34,157 nucleotides of DNA from Candidatus Schekmanbacteria bacterium (GCA_016235675.1 JACRJN010000130.1:1-34157); one strand, 5' to 3'; positions 8,061 to 15,630 are shown, numbered from the stretch's first letter. Numbers and translations: made by a program. The notes: generated by a model not told the origin, from the letters alone.

Positions 8061-8900
8061 TCATTCCGTTCGACCGGTAGTTTTTTTCCCGTTAAAAAAC
8101 CGGGCGACATGCGGTGATTGCAGAATCTTTTCGATATTGTAATCCGGCTTGCCGTCGGAGAGCATTTGGTAGGATAGATTTAGCGGATTCCCGGCACGTT
8201 CGATATTCAGACCGACGTTGGGGGAGTTGCGTAATTTCTTATAAGCGGATAGTGCGCTTTTCACATCGACGATCTTTTCCTCATTTACCCCTTTGATTAT
8301 ATCCCCTTCCTGGACGCCCAATTCCTTGAACAGGCTTCCCGGCTTGAATTTATTGACTTTCAGCCCCTGTATCCCCAGGTCATCCGTATAATAAAGACCG
8401 ATGTCGGCTTCGCTCAATATATCTTCAATTTTCTGATTGTTTTTCAGCATGACATTCGGTTTTATCAGCCACTCGTTCTGGGCTACCTGCTGATAACCCT
8501 GGGTGGTGAGATTTTTCCGCTGCGCCGGATTGTCCAGGCTGCCGGTTATTTTGATATTTTTTTTCACCCCGTTTTTTTCGATGATAATCCGGTCTTTGAG
8601 AATCTGCACCAATTTGCTGCCGTAAGGAATAATGGATTGTACCGGATAGGTTGACTGCCGGGCGCTCAATAAATCCTCGATAACCGCTTTATTCAGATGA
8701 TGATTATGCCCAAAAAAGGTGGTTCCGGCTAACCGGATATAGCCCCAAAAGGGATTGGCGGTTAACGAGGGATTTTGTTTCGCAGGAAGTTTATTGGCGG
8801 AATCCGGAATTGAAAGAGATTGCTCATTGGCCCAAGAGGACAGGCAAAGCAGCAAATTTATCAGGAAGAAAATACTCAACCAAAACCGTTTGTTAGCCAT
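8061..8900 (-). CDS. GspC-like type II secretion protein with PDZ domain
   Basis: This 279-residue protein has a single N-terminal hydrophobic segment (about residues 6-24) followed by a periplasmic region. Residues about 52-100 (VIEDLLSARQSTYPV, SIIPYGSKLVQILKDRIIIEK) match the homology region of GspC, and residues about 175-245 (LKVNKFKPGSLFKELG, VQEGDIIKGVN, LNIERAGNPL) form a PDZ domain. GspC links the inner-membrane platform of the type II secretion system to the secretin GspD. No other secretion gene is in the window, so this is either an orphan or a relocated component. A general PDZ protein is the alternative. It converges on the ankyrin gene. Confidence 0.7.
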   Translation of the reverse strand: MANKRFWLSIFFLINLLLCLSSWANEQSLSIPDSANKLPAKQNPSLTANPFWGYIRLAGTTFFGHNHHLNKAVIEDLLSARQSTYPVQSIIPYGSKLVQILKDRIIIEKNGVKKNIKITGSLDNPAQRKNLTTQGYQQVAQNEWLIKPNVMLKNNQKIEDILSEADIGLYYTDDLGIQGLKVNKFKPGSLFKELGVQEGDIIKGVNEEKIVDVKSALSAYKKLRNSPNVGLNIERAGNPLNLSYQMLSDGKPDYNIEKILQSPHVARFFNGKKTTGRTE

Positions 8901-9061
8901 ACTTCAATCTCACTCAAATTTTAGTATTCATGTATCCTGGTGTTCCGAAAGGACACCAAAAAACATGAAAGTGTGACCACGCGAAACAAGTGTTTCGCCT
9001 GTTATTGTATCCCGTCTTGGTAGCACAGGCATCTTGCCTGTGCTAACTCCTTATTTTTTAG
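8901..9061. repeat. Cluster of small palindromes upstream of the gspC-like gene
   Basis: Three short inverted repeats occur in a row: GGTGTTCCgaaaGGACACC at about 8939-8957, GCGAAACaagtGTTTCGC at 8981-8998, and TAGCACAGGCatctt followed by GCCTGTGCTA near 9021-9045. The third family also occurs at 17262-17282 and 17415-17442. I see no gene between 8901 and 9330. Confidence 0.7.
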
Positions 9062-9245
9062 AGAGTGTTCACCTAAAGATAGATATTTATATATTTAAAA
9101 ACGTAGTCCCGTGGCTTTAGCCGCGTATTTTCAGCCCCTTAGGGCTGCAAAAAAAGGTGTGTTCGTATGGAACGCGCCGAAAGTATTGCGAGTCATAATC
9201 GCAGGGCTAACGCCCTGAAGTTCAGCCCTGAAGGGCTGGGACTAC
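9062..9245. repeat. Composite palindromic element, subtype 2 (copy 1)
   Basis: A leader AGAGTGTTCACCTAAAG with an AT-rich tract (9062-9102) precedes a GTAGTCCC...GGGACTAC element (9103-9245) that contains several hairpins, including AGCCCTGAAGGGCT near its right end. The first 140 bp recur almost unchanged at 34017-34157. It is a diverged relative of the 160-bp elements at 10792-10951 and 14456-14614. Confidence 0.85.
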
Positions 9246-9291
9246 GAACTACGAACTTGTCAAGGGAATATTATGTTGGTTTCGTTCCTTC

Positions 9292-9323
9292 AATGTTTCG
9301 GCGTGAGGACACACCGAAACATC
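9292..9323. repeat. ATGTTTCGG...CCGAAACAT inverted repeat
   Basis: ATGTTTCGGCGTG is paired with CACCGAAACAT around a short GAGGACA loop. It lies just past the 3' end of the response-regulator gene and could serve as a terminator, although there is no clean T-run. A second copy is at about 13119-13148. Confidence 0.55.
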
Positions 9324-9330
9324 AAACGCC

Positions 9331-10683
9331 TTATTTTTTATTGATCTTATATTTAGACAGGTAATAACTGAAGATTCGGGGACTTAACCCCAATAGTCCG
9401 GCGGCTTCGGTTTTTTTGCCATCGCATTTTTTCAGGGTGTTGATTATCAATTCTTTTTCGTAAGACATTATTTTTTTTCTGAAATCACCCCCGGCGCTGT
9501 TTTCCTGAGGCGCTGCCAACACGCCGGGTAAATTAGCGGGGCCGATAAAATCCTCCGGCTCCAAAAGCACCGCCCGTTCCACATAATTTTTTAATTCCCG
9601 GATATTTCCCGGCCAGTTATAATTTAAAATCAACCGCAACCCTTCCGGTGAAACCCCTTTAACGTTTTTATGGTTTTCTTGATTGGCTTTTTCGATAAAA
9701 TAATTGATTAATAAAGGAATATCTTCTTTCCGGTCTCTTAAAGGGGGCAGGGTTATGTTGAACACATTCAGGCGGTAGTACAGGTCGATACGAAAAGTCC
9801 CCTGCTCGACCGATTTTTGTAAATTCACATTAGTGGCCGCCAGGATGCGGATGTCTACCTTGATGGTCTCATTCGACCCCACCCGCTCAAGCTCTTTTTC
9901 CTGGAGCAGCCGCAGAATTTTACCTTGCAATTCCAGGGGCAGGGAGCTGATTTCATCCAGAAACAAAGTCCCGCTGTCGGCCATTTCCACCCGTCCCTGT
10001 CTTTTATTGATGGCGCTGGTGAACGCCCCTTTCTCGTGTCCGAATAATTCACTTTCCAACACATCCGCGGGCAGGGAGGCGCAATCTATTTTAATAAAGG
10101 GCTTATCGCAGCGCGGGCTTAGCTGATGCAGCGCCCTGGCCACCATTTCCTTGCCGGTACCGGTTTCCCCGCAGATAAGCACCGTCGCCATGGTCGGCGC
10201 GGCCACCTGCATCAAATGGAAAACCTGCTCCATCGGTTTGCTCTTGCTGACTATGCCGGATAAGCCGGCCAGATTGCTTAATTGCTCCCGCAGGATTTGG
10301 TTTTCCCGCTTCAAGGCATTATTCTCGGCAATCCGTTTGATTAAAAGCTTGACCTCCTCATTATTGCAAGGCTTGATCAGATAATCGTAAGCCCCCGATT
10401 TGATCGCCAAAACCGCGGTTTCTATGGTCGAATAGGCGGTTATCATGATAATTTCGCTCGGATGGGCTTTTCCCTTGAGCAATTTCAATAAATCCAGCCC
10501 GCCCATCCCCGGCAAAACCATGTCCAGCAGAATAATATCTATTTGATTTTTTTGGATGACATCCAGAGCCTTTTCCGCCGAATAGGACGTAAGCACTTCA
10601 TAGCCGTCCAGGGAGATGATTTCCGCCAGTGAGTCACGGATGGAAAGCTCATCGTCTACGATCAGTATCCGGGGTTTTACCAT
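9331..10683 (-). CDS. NtrC-family sigma-54-dependent response regulator
   Basis: This is a transcription activator of 450 residues from the chosen start MVKPRIL. Residues 1-120 form a receiver domain with D10-D11, phospho-acceptor D54 and the conserved Lys in the LIKP segment. An AAA+ domain follows, with Walker A GETGTGKE at 172-179 and a sigma-54 contact loop reading GAFTSA at 219-224 instead of the usual GAFTGA. The C-terminus is a Fis-type helix-turn-helix (KKTEAAGLLGLSPRIFSYYL). An 18-codon longer reading frame exists, but it is made of repeat sequence, and AGAGGA at 10690-10695 sits 6 nt before the chosen ATG. The histidine kinase upstream is the likely partner. A sigma-54-like promoter at 13441 is a candidate target. 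Confidence 0.93.
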   Translation of the reverse strand: MVKPRILIVDDELSIRDSLAEIISLDGYEVLTSYSAEKALDVIQKNQIDIILLDMVLPGMGGLDLLKLLKGKAHPSEIIMITAYSTIETAVLAIKSGAYDYLIKPCNNEEVKLLIKRIAENNALKRENQILREQLSNLAGLSGIVSKSKPMEQVFHLMQVAAPTMATVLICGETGTGKEMVARALHQLSPRCDKPFIKIDCASLPADVLESELFGHEKGAFTSAINKRQGRVEMADSGTLFLDEISSLPLELQGKILRLLQEKELERVGSNETIKVDIRILAATNVNLQKSVEQGTFRIDLYYRLNVFNITLPPLRDRKEDIPLLINYFIEKANQENHKNVKGVSPEGLRLILNYNWPGNIRELKNYVERAVLLEPEDFIGPANLPGVLAAPQENSAGGDFRKKIMSYEKELIINTLKKCDGKKTEAAGLLGLSPRIFSYYLSKYKINKK

Positions 10684-10689
10684 CGGTAA

Positions 10690-10695
10690 TCCTCT
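10690..10695 (-). promoter_or_regulatory. Ribosome-binding site deciding the response-regulator start
   Basis: AGAGGA on the minus strand ends 6 nt before the ATG at 10683. It supports this start over the longer reading frame beginning at 10737. Confidence 0.75.
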
Positions 10696-10702
10696 GTTAT
10701 TT

Positions 10703-10777
10703 GTAGCGCGGGGGTTTAGCCCCCGCATCCGATACAAAGTTCCTGCGTCTGCTGTTGGGGATAAACCCCAACGCTAC
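10703..10777. repeat. 75-bp GTAGCG...CGCTAC element (inverted copy)
   Basis: This is the reverse complement of the element at 2185-2259, with the same length and the same two hairpins (GCGGGGG/CCCCCGC and TTGGGG/CCCCAA). It lies between the kinase and regulator genes. Confidence 0.85.
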
Positions 10778-10791
10778 TACTCTTTAATTCC

Positions 10792-10951
10792 GTAGTCCCA
10801 GCCCTTTAGGGCTGATTGTCATGGCATAAAGCCATGCAATACCGGCTCACAAACAGTTAAATCTTCTCAGCCATAATTTAAGCCTTTCCGGACGAACATG
10901 CCTTTAGTCTCAGCCTAAGCTGAAAATGCGTGGCTAAAGCCACGGGACTAC
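10792..10951. repeat. Composite 160-bp palindromic element (inverted copy)
   Basis: The termini are GTAGTCCC and GGGACTAC. It contains hairpins AGCCCTttaGGGCT, CATGGCataaaGCCATG, CAGCCTAAGCTG and CGTGGCtaaaGCCACG. Its reverse complement aligns along nearly its full length with 14456-14614, including the non-palindromic middle (for example GCTGAGAAGATTTAAC). Confidence 0.85.
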
Positions 10952-10966
10952 ATTTTCTTGAATTCC

Positions 10967-11018
10967 GTAGTCCCAGCCCTTCAGGGCTGATCTTCCGGGG
11001 CTAAAGCCCCGGCACTAC
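10967..11018. repeat. REP/BIME-like element (GTAG...CTAC), 52 bp
   Basis: It has the same design as 2272-2323: GTAG, hairpin AGCCCTtcAGGGCT, hairpin CCGGGGCtaaaGCCCCGG, CACTAC. It ends 4 nt before the stop codon of the histidine kinase gene. Confidence 0.85.
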
Positions 11019-11022
11019 GGGG

Positions 11023-12888
11023 CTACTTAGCAGAAGGCCGGACATGCCGAACGGGAAGCTGGATAATAAAAGTCGTCCCCTGGCCCTGGACGCTCTGTAC
11101 TTTGATCGTGCCGTTATGGTTATTGACTATTTTTTCGCAAACCGTCAACCCCAACCCCATGCCCTCTTCCGGTTTTTTGGTGGTGAAAAAGGGGGTAAAG
11201 ATTTTTTCCATGTCGGCATCCGCGATTCCCGGCCCTTCATCCCGGAAGCTTAACTCTAGCATATCCGCCTGGACGGGCGCAATCCCTATCGTGAAATTCC
11301 CGTTCCATTGCATGGCTTGAACCGCGTTATGAATTATATTGATAAAAACCTGCTGCAATAATTGGGGATCGGCCTCGATTTCAAGCGGGTTGTTTTGATA
11401 ATTTTTTATAACCTGAATGTCTTTACCGGCTATCATGTAATCCATCAGAAACAGAGAATGATTGAGCAACTCCACCAGATTTATTTTGCTGAAATTGGGT
11501 TTGCTTGTGCCGGAAAGTCCCCGCAATTGTTTTAAAATGGCGCTGACATAATAAAGACCGCTTCGGATAGCGTTCACATATTTAAACAAACTGCGGTCTT
11601 GCTCCATTTTGGTCATCAGAATGTCCGCATAATTGAGCATTCCGTAAAGGGGGTTATTGATTTCGTGAATGATTTCAGCGGACAAACGCCCCAAAGAGAC
11701 CAGTTTCTCGTTTTCAATCAAGGCGTTTTGGGCTTTTTGCAAACTTTGGGTGCGTTCGATAACCTGGTCTTCCAAATCATCCTTGGCTTTGCTTAAGTCT
11801 TTGTTCCATTTAAATATTATCAATATGATAATGAAACATCCGACCAAATAGGAGGTGGTAATCAGGGCGGTAAGCCAGGTCTGCTGATAAAACTGGGTGG
11901 TGATCAGATTATGGATCATTTCGAAGGAAAATCCTGACGTGGATACCAGTTTCTTTAAGCGAAAAGAGGTCCTGATGTTGATTTGATTCTGGATGCGCAC
12001 CACCATCCAAATCATCAGACAGGGCGGCAGGGTAATGACGGTGATGGAGCCGATGTGATTTTGGGCAATCTCCTTGGTTCCCATAAAATAGGCTACCGTC
12101 CCCAAAACGATGAAGAAAATAGTCCAAAATGAAGCGGTGTGAATCAAGTCTACCAATTTGAAATTGGACGGATCGTTCTGTTCAATAAAAAATAAGATAA
12201 ATAATGAGATACCTAAGCCTACCATGCACAGGATAACCGAATTTTGCTCGATTAAAATATCCTTCCGGTCAACCGGGGTGGCGGACAATAAAAAGCGATT
12301 TCTGGAAGGGAAAACTTTATATATCAAATAAGTAAGCATGACAATCAATATTACCTGGACATAAAAATCTTGCGATACGCCCTGAAACATCAGCTCGAAC
12401 AAGCGCCCTTTATAAATATAATTCACCCAAAATTCAAACAACCCCTCCCGGTAATAAATCAAGCCCTCGTGTTTAAATACCAGTTCGTTTAAAGTTTCCG
12501 CTATGCCCAATTCAATGAGGCCGCTTACGGCAAAACACAAAATAAAAACCACCCAATGTTTTATTCTCTTCTCCGGAGAGCATTTCCCCCAAATCCTGGC
12601 CGCCCCCATGCGGATAGTGTATCCCCAATACAACCCTAAAATGACGTACAACAGCAGATAATAAAAATAGGTTTTTTCTATCAAAAACCCTTGCAGCATA
12701 ACGACGACCAGACCGGTAAAAGAAGCAATCCAGGGGTCGTAAATGGCGGAGATAAAAAAGATTCCGGTTAATTCTAAGGGAAGTTTGATATTTAAGTGAA
12801 TTCTGATCAGGGAAAGGCAAAAGCTGCTTAGTGAAATTACCATCCAATAGAGGGTTTTATTTCTATCTATGCGGAAAAAGGACTTCAT
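11023..12888 (-). CDS. Membrane histidine kinase with N-terminal multi-span sensor
   Basis: This sensor kinase has 621 residues. The N-terminal half holds roughly eight to ten hydrophobic segments with an extracytoplasmic-looking stretch near residues 130-170 (NELVFKHEGLIYYREG), ending in a helix near residue 355. A coiled coil (KDDLEDQVIERTQSLQKAQNALIENEKL) leads to the H-box, with His408 in IIHEINNPLYG. The N-box is INIIHNAVQAM, the G1 box DEGPGI and the G2 box GMGLGLT, so the catalytic domain is complete. The membrane part is of a type I do not recognise; the ligand is unknown. The cognate regulator lies downstream, separated by about 340 bp of three back-to-back repeats. Confidence 0.92.
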   Translation of the reverse strand: MKSFFRIDRNKTLYWMVISLSSFCLSLIRIHLNIKLPLELTGIFFISAIYDPWIASFTGLVVVMLQGFLIEKTYFYYLLLYVILGLYWGYTIRMGAARIWGKCSPEKRIKHWVVFILCFAVSGLIELGIAETLNELVFKHEGLIYYREGLFEFWVNYIYKGRLFELMFQGVSQDFYVQVILIVMLTYLIYKVFPSRNRFLLSATPVDRKDILIEQNSVILCMVGLGISLFILFFIEQNDPSNFKLVDLIHTASFWTIFFIVLGTVAYFMGTKEIAQNHIGSITVITLPPCLMIWMVVRIQNQINIRTSFRLKKLVSTSGFSFEMIHNLITTQFYQQTWLTALITTSYLVGCFIIILIIFKWNKDLSKAKDDLEDQVIERTQSLQKAQNALIENEKLVSLGRLSAEIIHEINNPLYGMLNYADILMTKMEQDRSLFKYVNAIRSGLYYVSAILKQLRGLSGTSKPNFSKINLVELLNHSLFLMDYMIAGKDIQVIKNYQNNPLEIEADPQLLQQVFINIIHNAVQAMQWNGNFTIGIAPVQADMLELSFRDEGPGIADADMEKIFTPFFTTKKPEEGMGLGLTVCEKIVNNHNGTIKVQSVQGQGTTFIIQLPVRHVRPSAK

Positions 12889-12948
12889 GCAACAACACCA
12901 TGGAGCTAGTACGCGATTTTATAAATAACTGAGATTATTTTTTTAAGC

Positions 12949-13025
12949 GTCATTGCAAGCGGAGCGAAGCAATCTCTACCCGTGCGTCTGAGATTGCTTC
13001 GGCGATAAGGCTGCCTCGCAATGAC
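12949..13025. repeat. Palindromic repeat, TCATTGC family (inverted copy)
   Basis: It begins GTCATTGCAAGCGGAG and ends CCTCGCAATGAC, and is in the opposite orientation to the copy at 20-104. GAAGCAATCTC and GAGATTGCTTC form the inner stem. Confidence 0.8.
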
Positions 13026-13037
13026 AGAATAAACTCA

Positions 13038-13082
13038 GTAGGGTGGGCTGTGCCCACCAATGGTGGGCACAGCCCACCCTAC
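13038..13082. repeat. 45-bp near-perfect palindrome (GTAGGGTGGGC...)
   Basis: The arms GTAGGGTGGGCTGTGCCCAC and GTGGGCACAGCCCACCCTAC are fully complementary. The element has a GTAG head and a CTAC tail like the REP-type repeats. Confidence 0.85.
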
Positions 13083-13086
13083 AAAT

Positions 13087-13148
13087 CTCCCTCTCCCAAA
13101 GGGAGAGGGAATTGATTGATGTTTCGGCGTATCCTCACACCGAAACAC
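13087..13148. repeat. Two small palindromes
   Basis: CTCCCTCTCCCaaaGGGAGAGGGA at about 13087-13111 is followed by a TGTTTCGG...CCGAAACA inverted repeat at about 13119-13148. The second is a copy of the element at 9292-9323. Confidence 0.65.
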
Positions 13149-13149
13149 A

Positions 13150-13440
13150 CAATTTTTTCAGCCTTCATTTTTTCAATTCTAAGCTATAGTTTGTAAAAAA
13201 GCAAGCCAATTGGTTAATATATCCAATTATAATAATTAGTTACAAAATTCAGTGTACTTACATAAATTGTAAATACACAATATTTATTCGTATTTATAAA
13301 TAGATAACCCTGCAATCGTTCAAAATTTTTTACAAAATTTGTATTGGGGAAAAAATTTATTACCTGGCGACAATTTGGCTTGTTAGTATAACTCATTGTA
13401 AACAAATACTAATAAAAATTTTTATGCGCATAATCATTTT
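13150..13440. promoter_or_regulatory. AT-rich regulatory region upstream of the SDR gene
   Basis: This stretch of about 290 bp is much more AT-rich than its surroundings and has no credible gene. It contains a dyad at 13252-13278 (GTGTACTTAC, 7-bp spacer, GTAAATACAC; 9 of 10 pairs), a TACAAAaTTTGTA palindrome at 13331-13343, and a CAAGCCAATTG / CAATTTGGCTTG inverted pair at about 13202 and 13373. These are candidate binding sites for an enhancer-type activator or for DNA bending. Confidence 0.45.
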
Positions 13441-13456
13441 GGGCATTGCTATTGCA
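13441..13456 (+). promoter_or_regulatory. Sigma-54-like promoter
   Basis: The sequence GGGCATTGCTATTGCA fits the -24/-12 consensus, with GG and GC separated by exactly 10 bp and with GGCA and TTGCA conserved. Transcription would start near 13466, giving an untranslated leader of about 63 nt before the SDR gene. A dyad lies about 165-190 bp upstream, a usual distance for an NtrC-type activator site. The adjacent two-component system encodes such an activator. The match is by eye only. Confidence 0.5.
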
Positions 13457-13528
13457 AAATCTGCTGGTCTGTTATTTCTTTTTAATTTTTCTCATAGTGA
13501 TGACGGTTGATGACGGAAAGGAAACCTC

Positions 13529-14407
13529 ATGATATTGATTATCGGTGGTACCGGATTTGTTGGAAAGCATTTAGTGGAACGGCTGCGGGATACGGGGAAA
13601 AAGATTCGCTGCCTGGTCAGATCGGATAAGGCTGACTATTTATCGGCATCCGGTATTGAAACAGTTAAGGGAGACATACTCGATCCGGCCAGTCTTGATA
13701 AGGCGATGATAGGGTGCGATGCGGTGATTCATCTGGCGGGCATTTGGCGGGCGGATATGAAAACCTATAAGGCCGTACATATTCAGGGCACTGCCAATGC
13801 GGTGAACGCGGCGCGTAAGGCCGGGGTAAAGCGCTTTATTTATATCAGCGCCATGGGGGTCAGCCTGGGGATTCGCACCGGGTTTTATCTGACCAAGGGT
13901 GAGTCGGAAAACGCGGTCAAAAAATCCGGTCTGGATTATACCATTTTCCGTCCGGCGGTGATCATCGGCAAGGGTGATGAATTCACTACCGCCCTGGTGG
14001 CCATGATTAAACAAGCTCCGGTAATCCCTGTTATCGGCAGCGGTCAGGTCAAACTTCAACCGCTGTGGGTGAATGATTTGGTGGACTGCCTGATTAAGGC
14101 TTTGGACCGACCGCAAACCATCGGGCAAACCTATGATATTGCAGGACCGGATGTGCTTACTTATAACCAGATACTGGATGAGCTTATGCAGGTATTGGAA
14201 CTTCCCCGGCGTAAAGTCTTTTTGCCGATGTTTATGGTATCGCCGGCCATTTGTATGGCGGAAATATTTATCCGCAATTTGCCGATAACCCATGATCAGC
14301 TCAAAATCATGAGCGTGGACAATGTCCGGGATATATCCAAAACGGTGAAGGATTTTGACTTAAAGCAGACCGGGTTTAAGACCGGCATTAAGAATTATCT
14401 GGGGTAA
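13529..14407 (+). CDS. Atypical/extended SDR, NAD(P)-binding sugar-epimerase-like (NDUFA9-like)
   Basis: This 292-residue Rossmann-fold protein has the nucleotide-binding motif GGTGFVG at residues 6-12. It continues with CDAVIHLAG, RFIYISAMG and FRPAVIIG, the pattern of extended or atypical SDRs such as NDUFA9-like proteins. At the usual YxxxK catalytic site it reads FYLTK, so the catalytic Tyr position appears to be Phe and classical epimerase activity is uncertain. AAAGGA at 13517-13522 lies 6 nt before the ATG and supports this start. A sigma-54-like promoter lies upstream. The UbiA gene follows after 299 bp of repeats. The substrate is unknown; a role in lipid or quinone metabolism is a guess from context. 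Confidence 0.8.
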   Translation: MILIIGGTGFVGKHLVERLRDTGKKIRCLVRSDKADYLSASGIETVKGDILDPASLDKAMIGCDAVIHLAGIWRADMKTYKAVHIQGTANAVNAARKAGVKRFIYISAMGVSLGIRTGFYLTKGESENAVKKSGLDYTIFRPAVIIGKGDEFTTALVAMIKQAPVIPVIGSGQVKLQPLWVNDLVDCLIKALDRPQTIGQTYDIAGPDVLTYNQILDELMQVLELPRRKVFLPMFMVSPAICMAEIFIRNLPITHDQLKIMSVDNVRDISKTVKDFDLKQTGFKTGIKNYLG

Positions 14408-14455
14408 GCGCGAGTGAACTTAGGTAGCGTCGGGCTTTAGGGGCGGCTACAGAAT

Positions 14456-14614
14456 GTAGTCCCGTGGCTTTAGCCACGCATTTTCAGCCTTAGGCTGAGA
14501 CTAAAGGTATGTTCATTTGAAATGCCTGAATTATAGCTGAGAAGATTTAACCGTTTGTGGGTCATTACTGCATGGCTTATGCCATGAAGATCAGCCCTGA
14601 AGGGCTGGGACTAC
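14456..14614. repeat. Composite 159-bp palindromic element (direct copy)
   Basis: It begins GTAGTCCCGTGGCtttaGCCACG and ends AGCCCTgaAGGGCTGGGACTAC, with further hairpins between (CAGCCTTAGGCTG and GCATGGCttatGCCATG). It is an inverted copy of 10792-10951. Together with 14634-14686 it fills the 299-bp gap between the SDR and UbiA genes, where I see no gene. A partial GTAGCG...GGCTAC repeat is at about 14423-14450. Confidence 0.85.
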
Positions 14615-14633
14615 GATATTATAAGGCGTAGTC

Positions 14634-14686
14634 GTAGTGCCAGGGCTTTAGCCCTGGAAATTCAGCCCTGAAGGGCTTTAGACTAC
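14634..14686. repeat. REP/BIME-like element (GTAG...CTAC), 53 bp
   Basis: GTAGTGCCAGGGCtttaGCCCTGG is followed by AGCCCTgaAGGGCTttaGACTAC. It is in the opposite orientation to the copies at 2272 and 10967. Confidence 0.82.
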
Positions 14687-14706
14687 GGGATTCAGGATTT
14701 TCCCTG

Positions 14707-15630
14707 ATGCAAACAAAAACAAAAAAGTCTCCCTATTTCTACGCAACTAAGATATTCCGCAAAATTTACATTTTTTTGGAAATGATTAAATATCAGCATT
14801 CGCTGCACGTGCTGCCCTTTGTCTATCTGGGGGCGGTTTTGGCCAAAAAATCCTTTCCCGGCTGGAATAAGCTGGGCTGGATCACCTTGGGGATGGTTTG
14901 CGCCAGAGCTACCGCGATGGCGCTTAACCGTTATATCGACCGGGAAATCGATGCCAGAAACCCCCGCACGGCAATCCGTGCCATACCAAGCGGGATGATG
15001 ACGGCTAACGAATGCCTGATATGTTGCGGGATTACCACAATCCTCGGTATTTGGGCGGCGTTACACCTGCCTTCGGTCATCTGGCTGTTGACTCCCTTTA
15101 TCCTGGGGCTGTTTATTTTCTACCCCTTTACCAAACGCTTTACCTGGACTTGTCATTTATGGCTGGGGTTTTCGTTGGGATTAGCCCCCCTGGGAGGCTG
15201 GCTGGCTGTAACCGGAGAAATATCCATGGCGGCGGTTTTCCTGCTGCTGGCGGTATTTTGTCTGATAGTCGGCTCAGACATTATTTACACCATGCAGGAT
15301 TATGACGTCGATCGCAGTCAGGGGCTATTCTCCATCCCGGCCAGATTCGGTTTAGACCAGGCGGTCCGTTTAGCCAAATGGGGACATAACCTGTGCTTTA
15401 TTTTTCTGGTTTTGGCCGGTATCAGCCTGAATCTGAATAACTTATTTTATGCCGGAGTGCTATTGGCCGCATTTTTTACTTTTCGTCATAACCGGAAAAT
15501 TACTGCGATTGCCGCCAATCAAGCCTTTGCCTTAATAAACGCCTTTGTAAGCCTGGTCATACTGGCCTTTACTTTAGCCAGTTTATGGATAAATACCAAT
15601 TCACTGTCAAACGTTAAATTATTAATCTAA
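14707..15630 (+). CDS. UbiA-family polyprenyltransferase (MqnP-like)
   Basis: This is an integral-membrane aromatic prenyltransferase of 307 residues that would attach a polyprenyl chain to an aromatic acid. The first Asp-rich motif is N74-x3-D78-x3-D82 (NRYIDREID), followed by NPRTAIRAIPSG; the second is D198-Y-D-V-D202. The N-terminal IFLEMIKYQHSLHVLPF segment and the run of about eight hydrophobic helices match the 4-hydroxybenzoate/MqnP-type enzymes of the ubiquinone and futalosine-menaquinone pathways. No other quinone gene is in the window. The first 20 residues are longer than usual; AGGA 9 nt upstream supports this start. The radical SAM gene begins 13 nt after the stop. Confidence 0.88.
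   Translation: MQTKTKKSPYFYATKIFRKIYIFLEMIKYQHSLHVLPFVYLGAVLAKKSFPGWNKLGWITLGMVCARATAMALNRYIDREIDARNPRTAIRAIPSGMMTANECLICCGITTILGIWAALHLPSVIWLLTPFILGLFIFYPFTKRFTWTCHLWLGFSLGLAPLGGWLAVTGEISMAAVFLLLAVFCLIVGSDIIYTMQDYDVDRSQGLFSIPARFGLDQAVRLAKWGHNLCFIFLVLAGISLNLNNLFYAGVLLAAFFTFRHNRKITAIAANQAFALINAFVSLVILAFTLASLWINTNSLSNVKLLI

Noticed and set aside
9167-9364. Plus-strand reading frame of 65 codons
   Set aside because: It lies almost wholly inside a composite repeat and runs antisense into the regulator gene end; no family resemblance.
13214-13405. Minus-strand reading frame of 63 codons in the AT-rich region
   Set aside because: It needs a TTG start, has no ribosome-binding site, has a low-complexity composition, and overlaps the presumed regulatory dyads.
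13640-14293. Minus-strand reading frame of 217 codons
   Set aside because: It is antisense to the SDR gene, which has clear motifs and a good ribosome-binding site; its translation has no recognisable domain.
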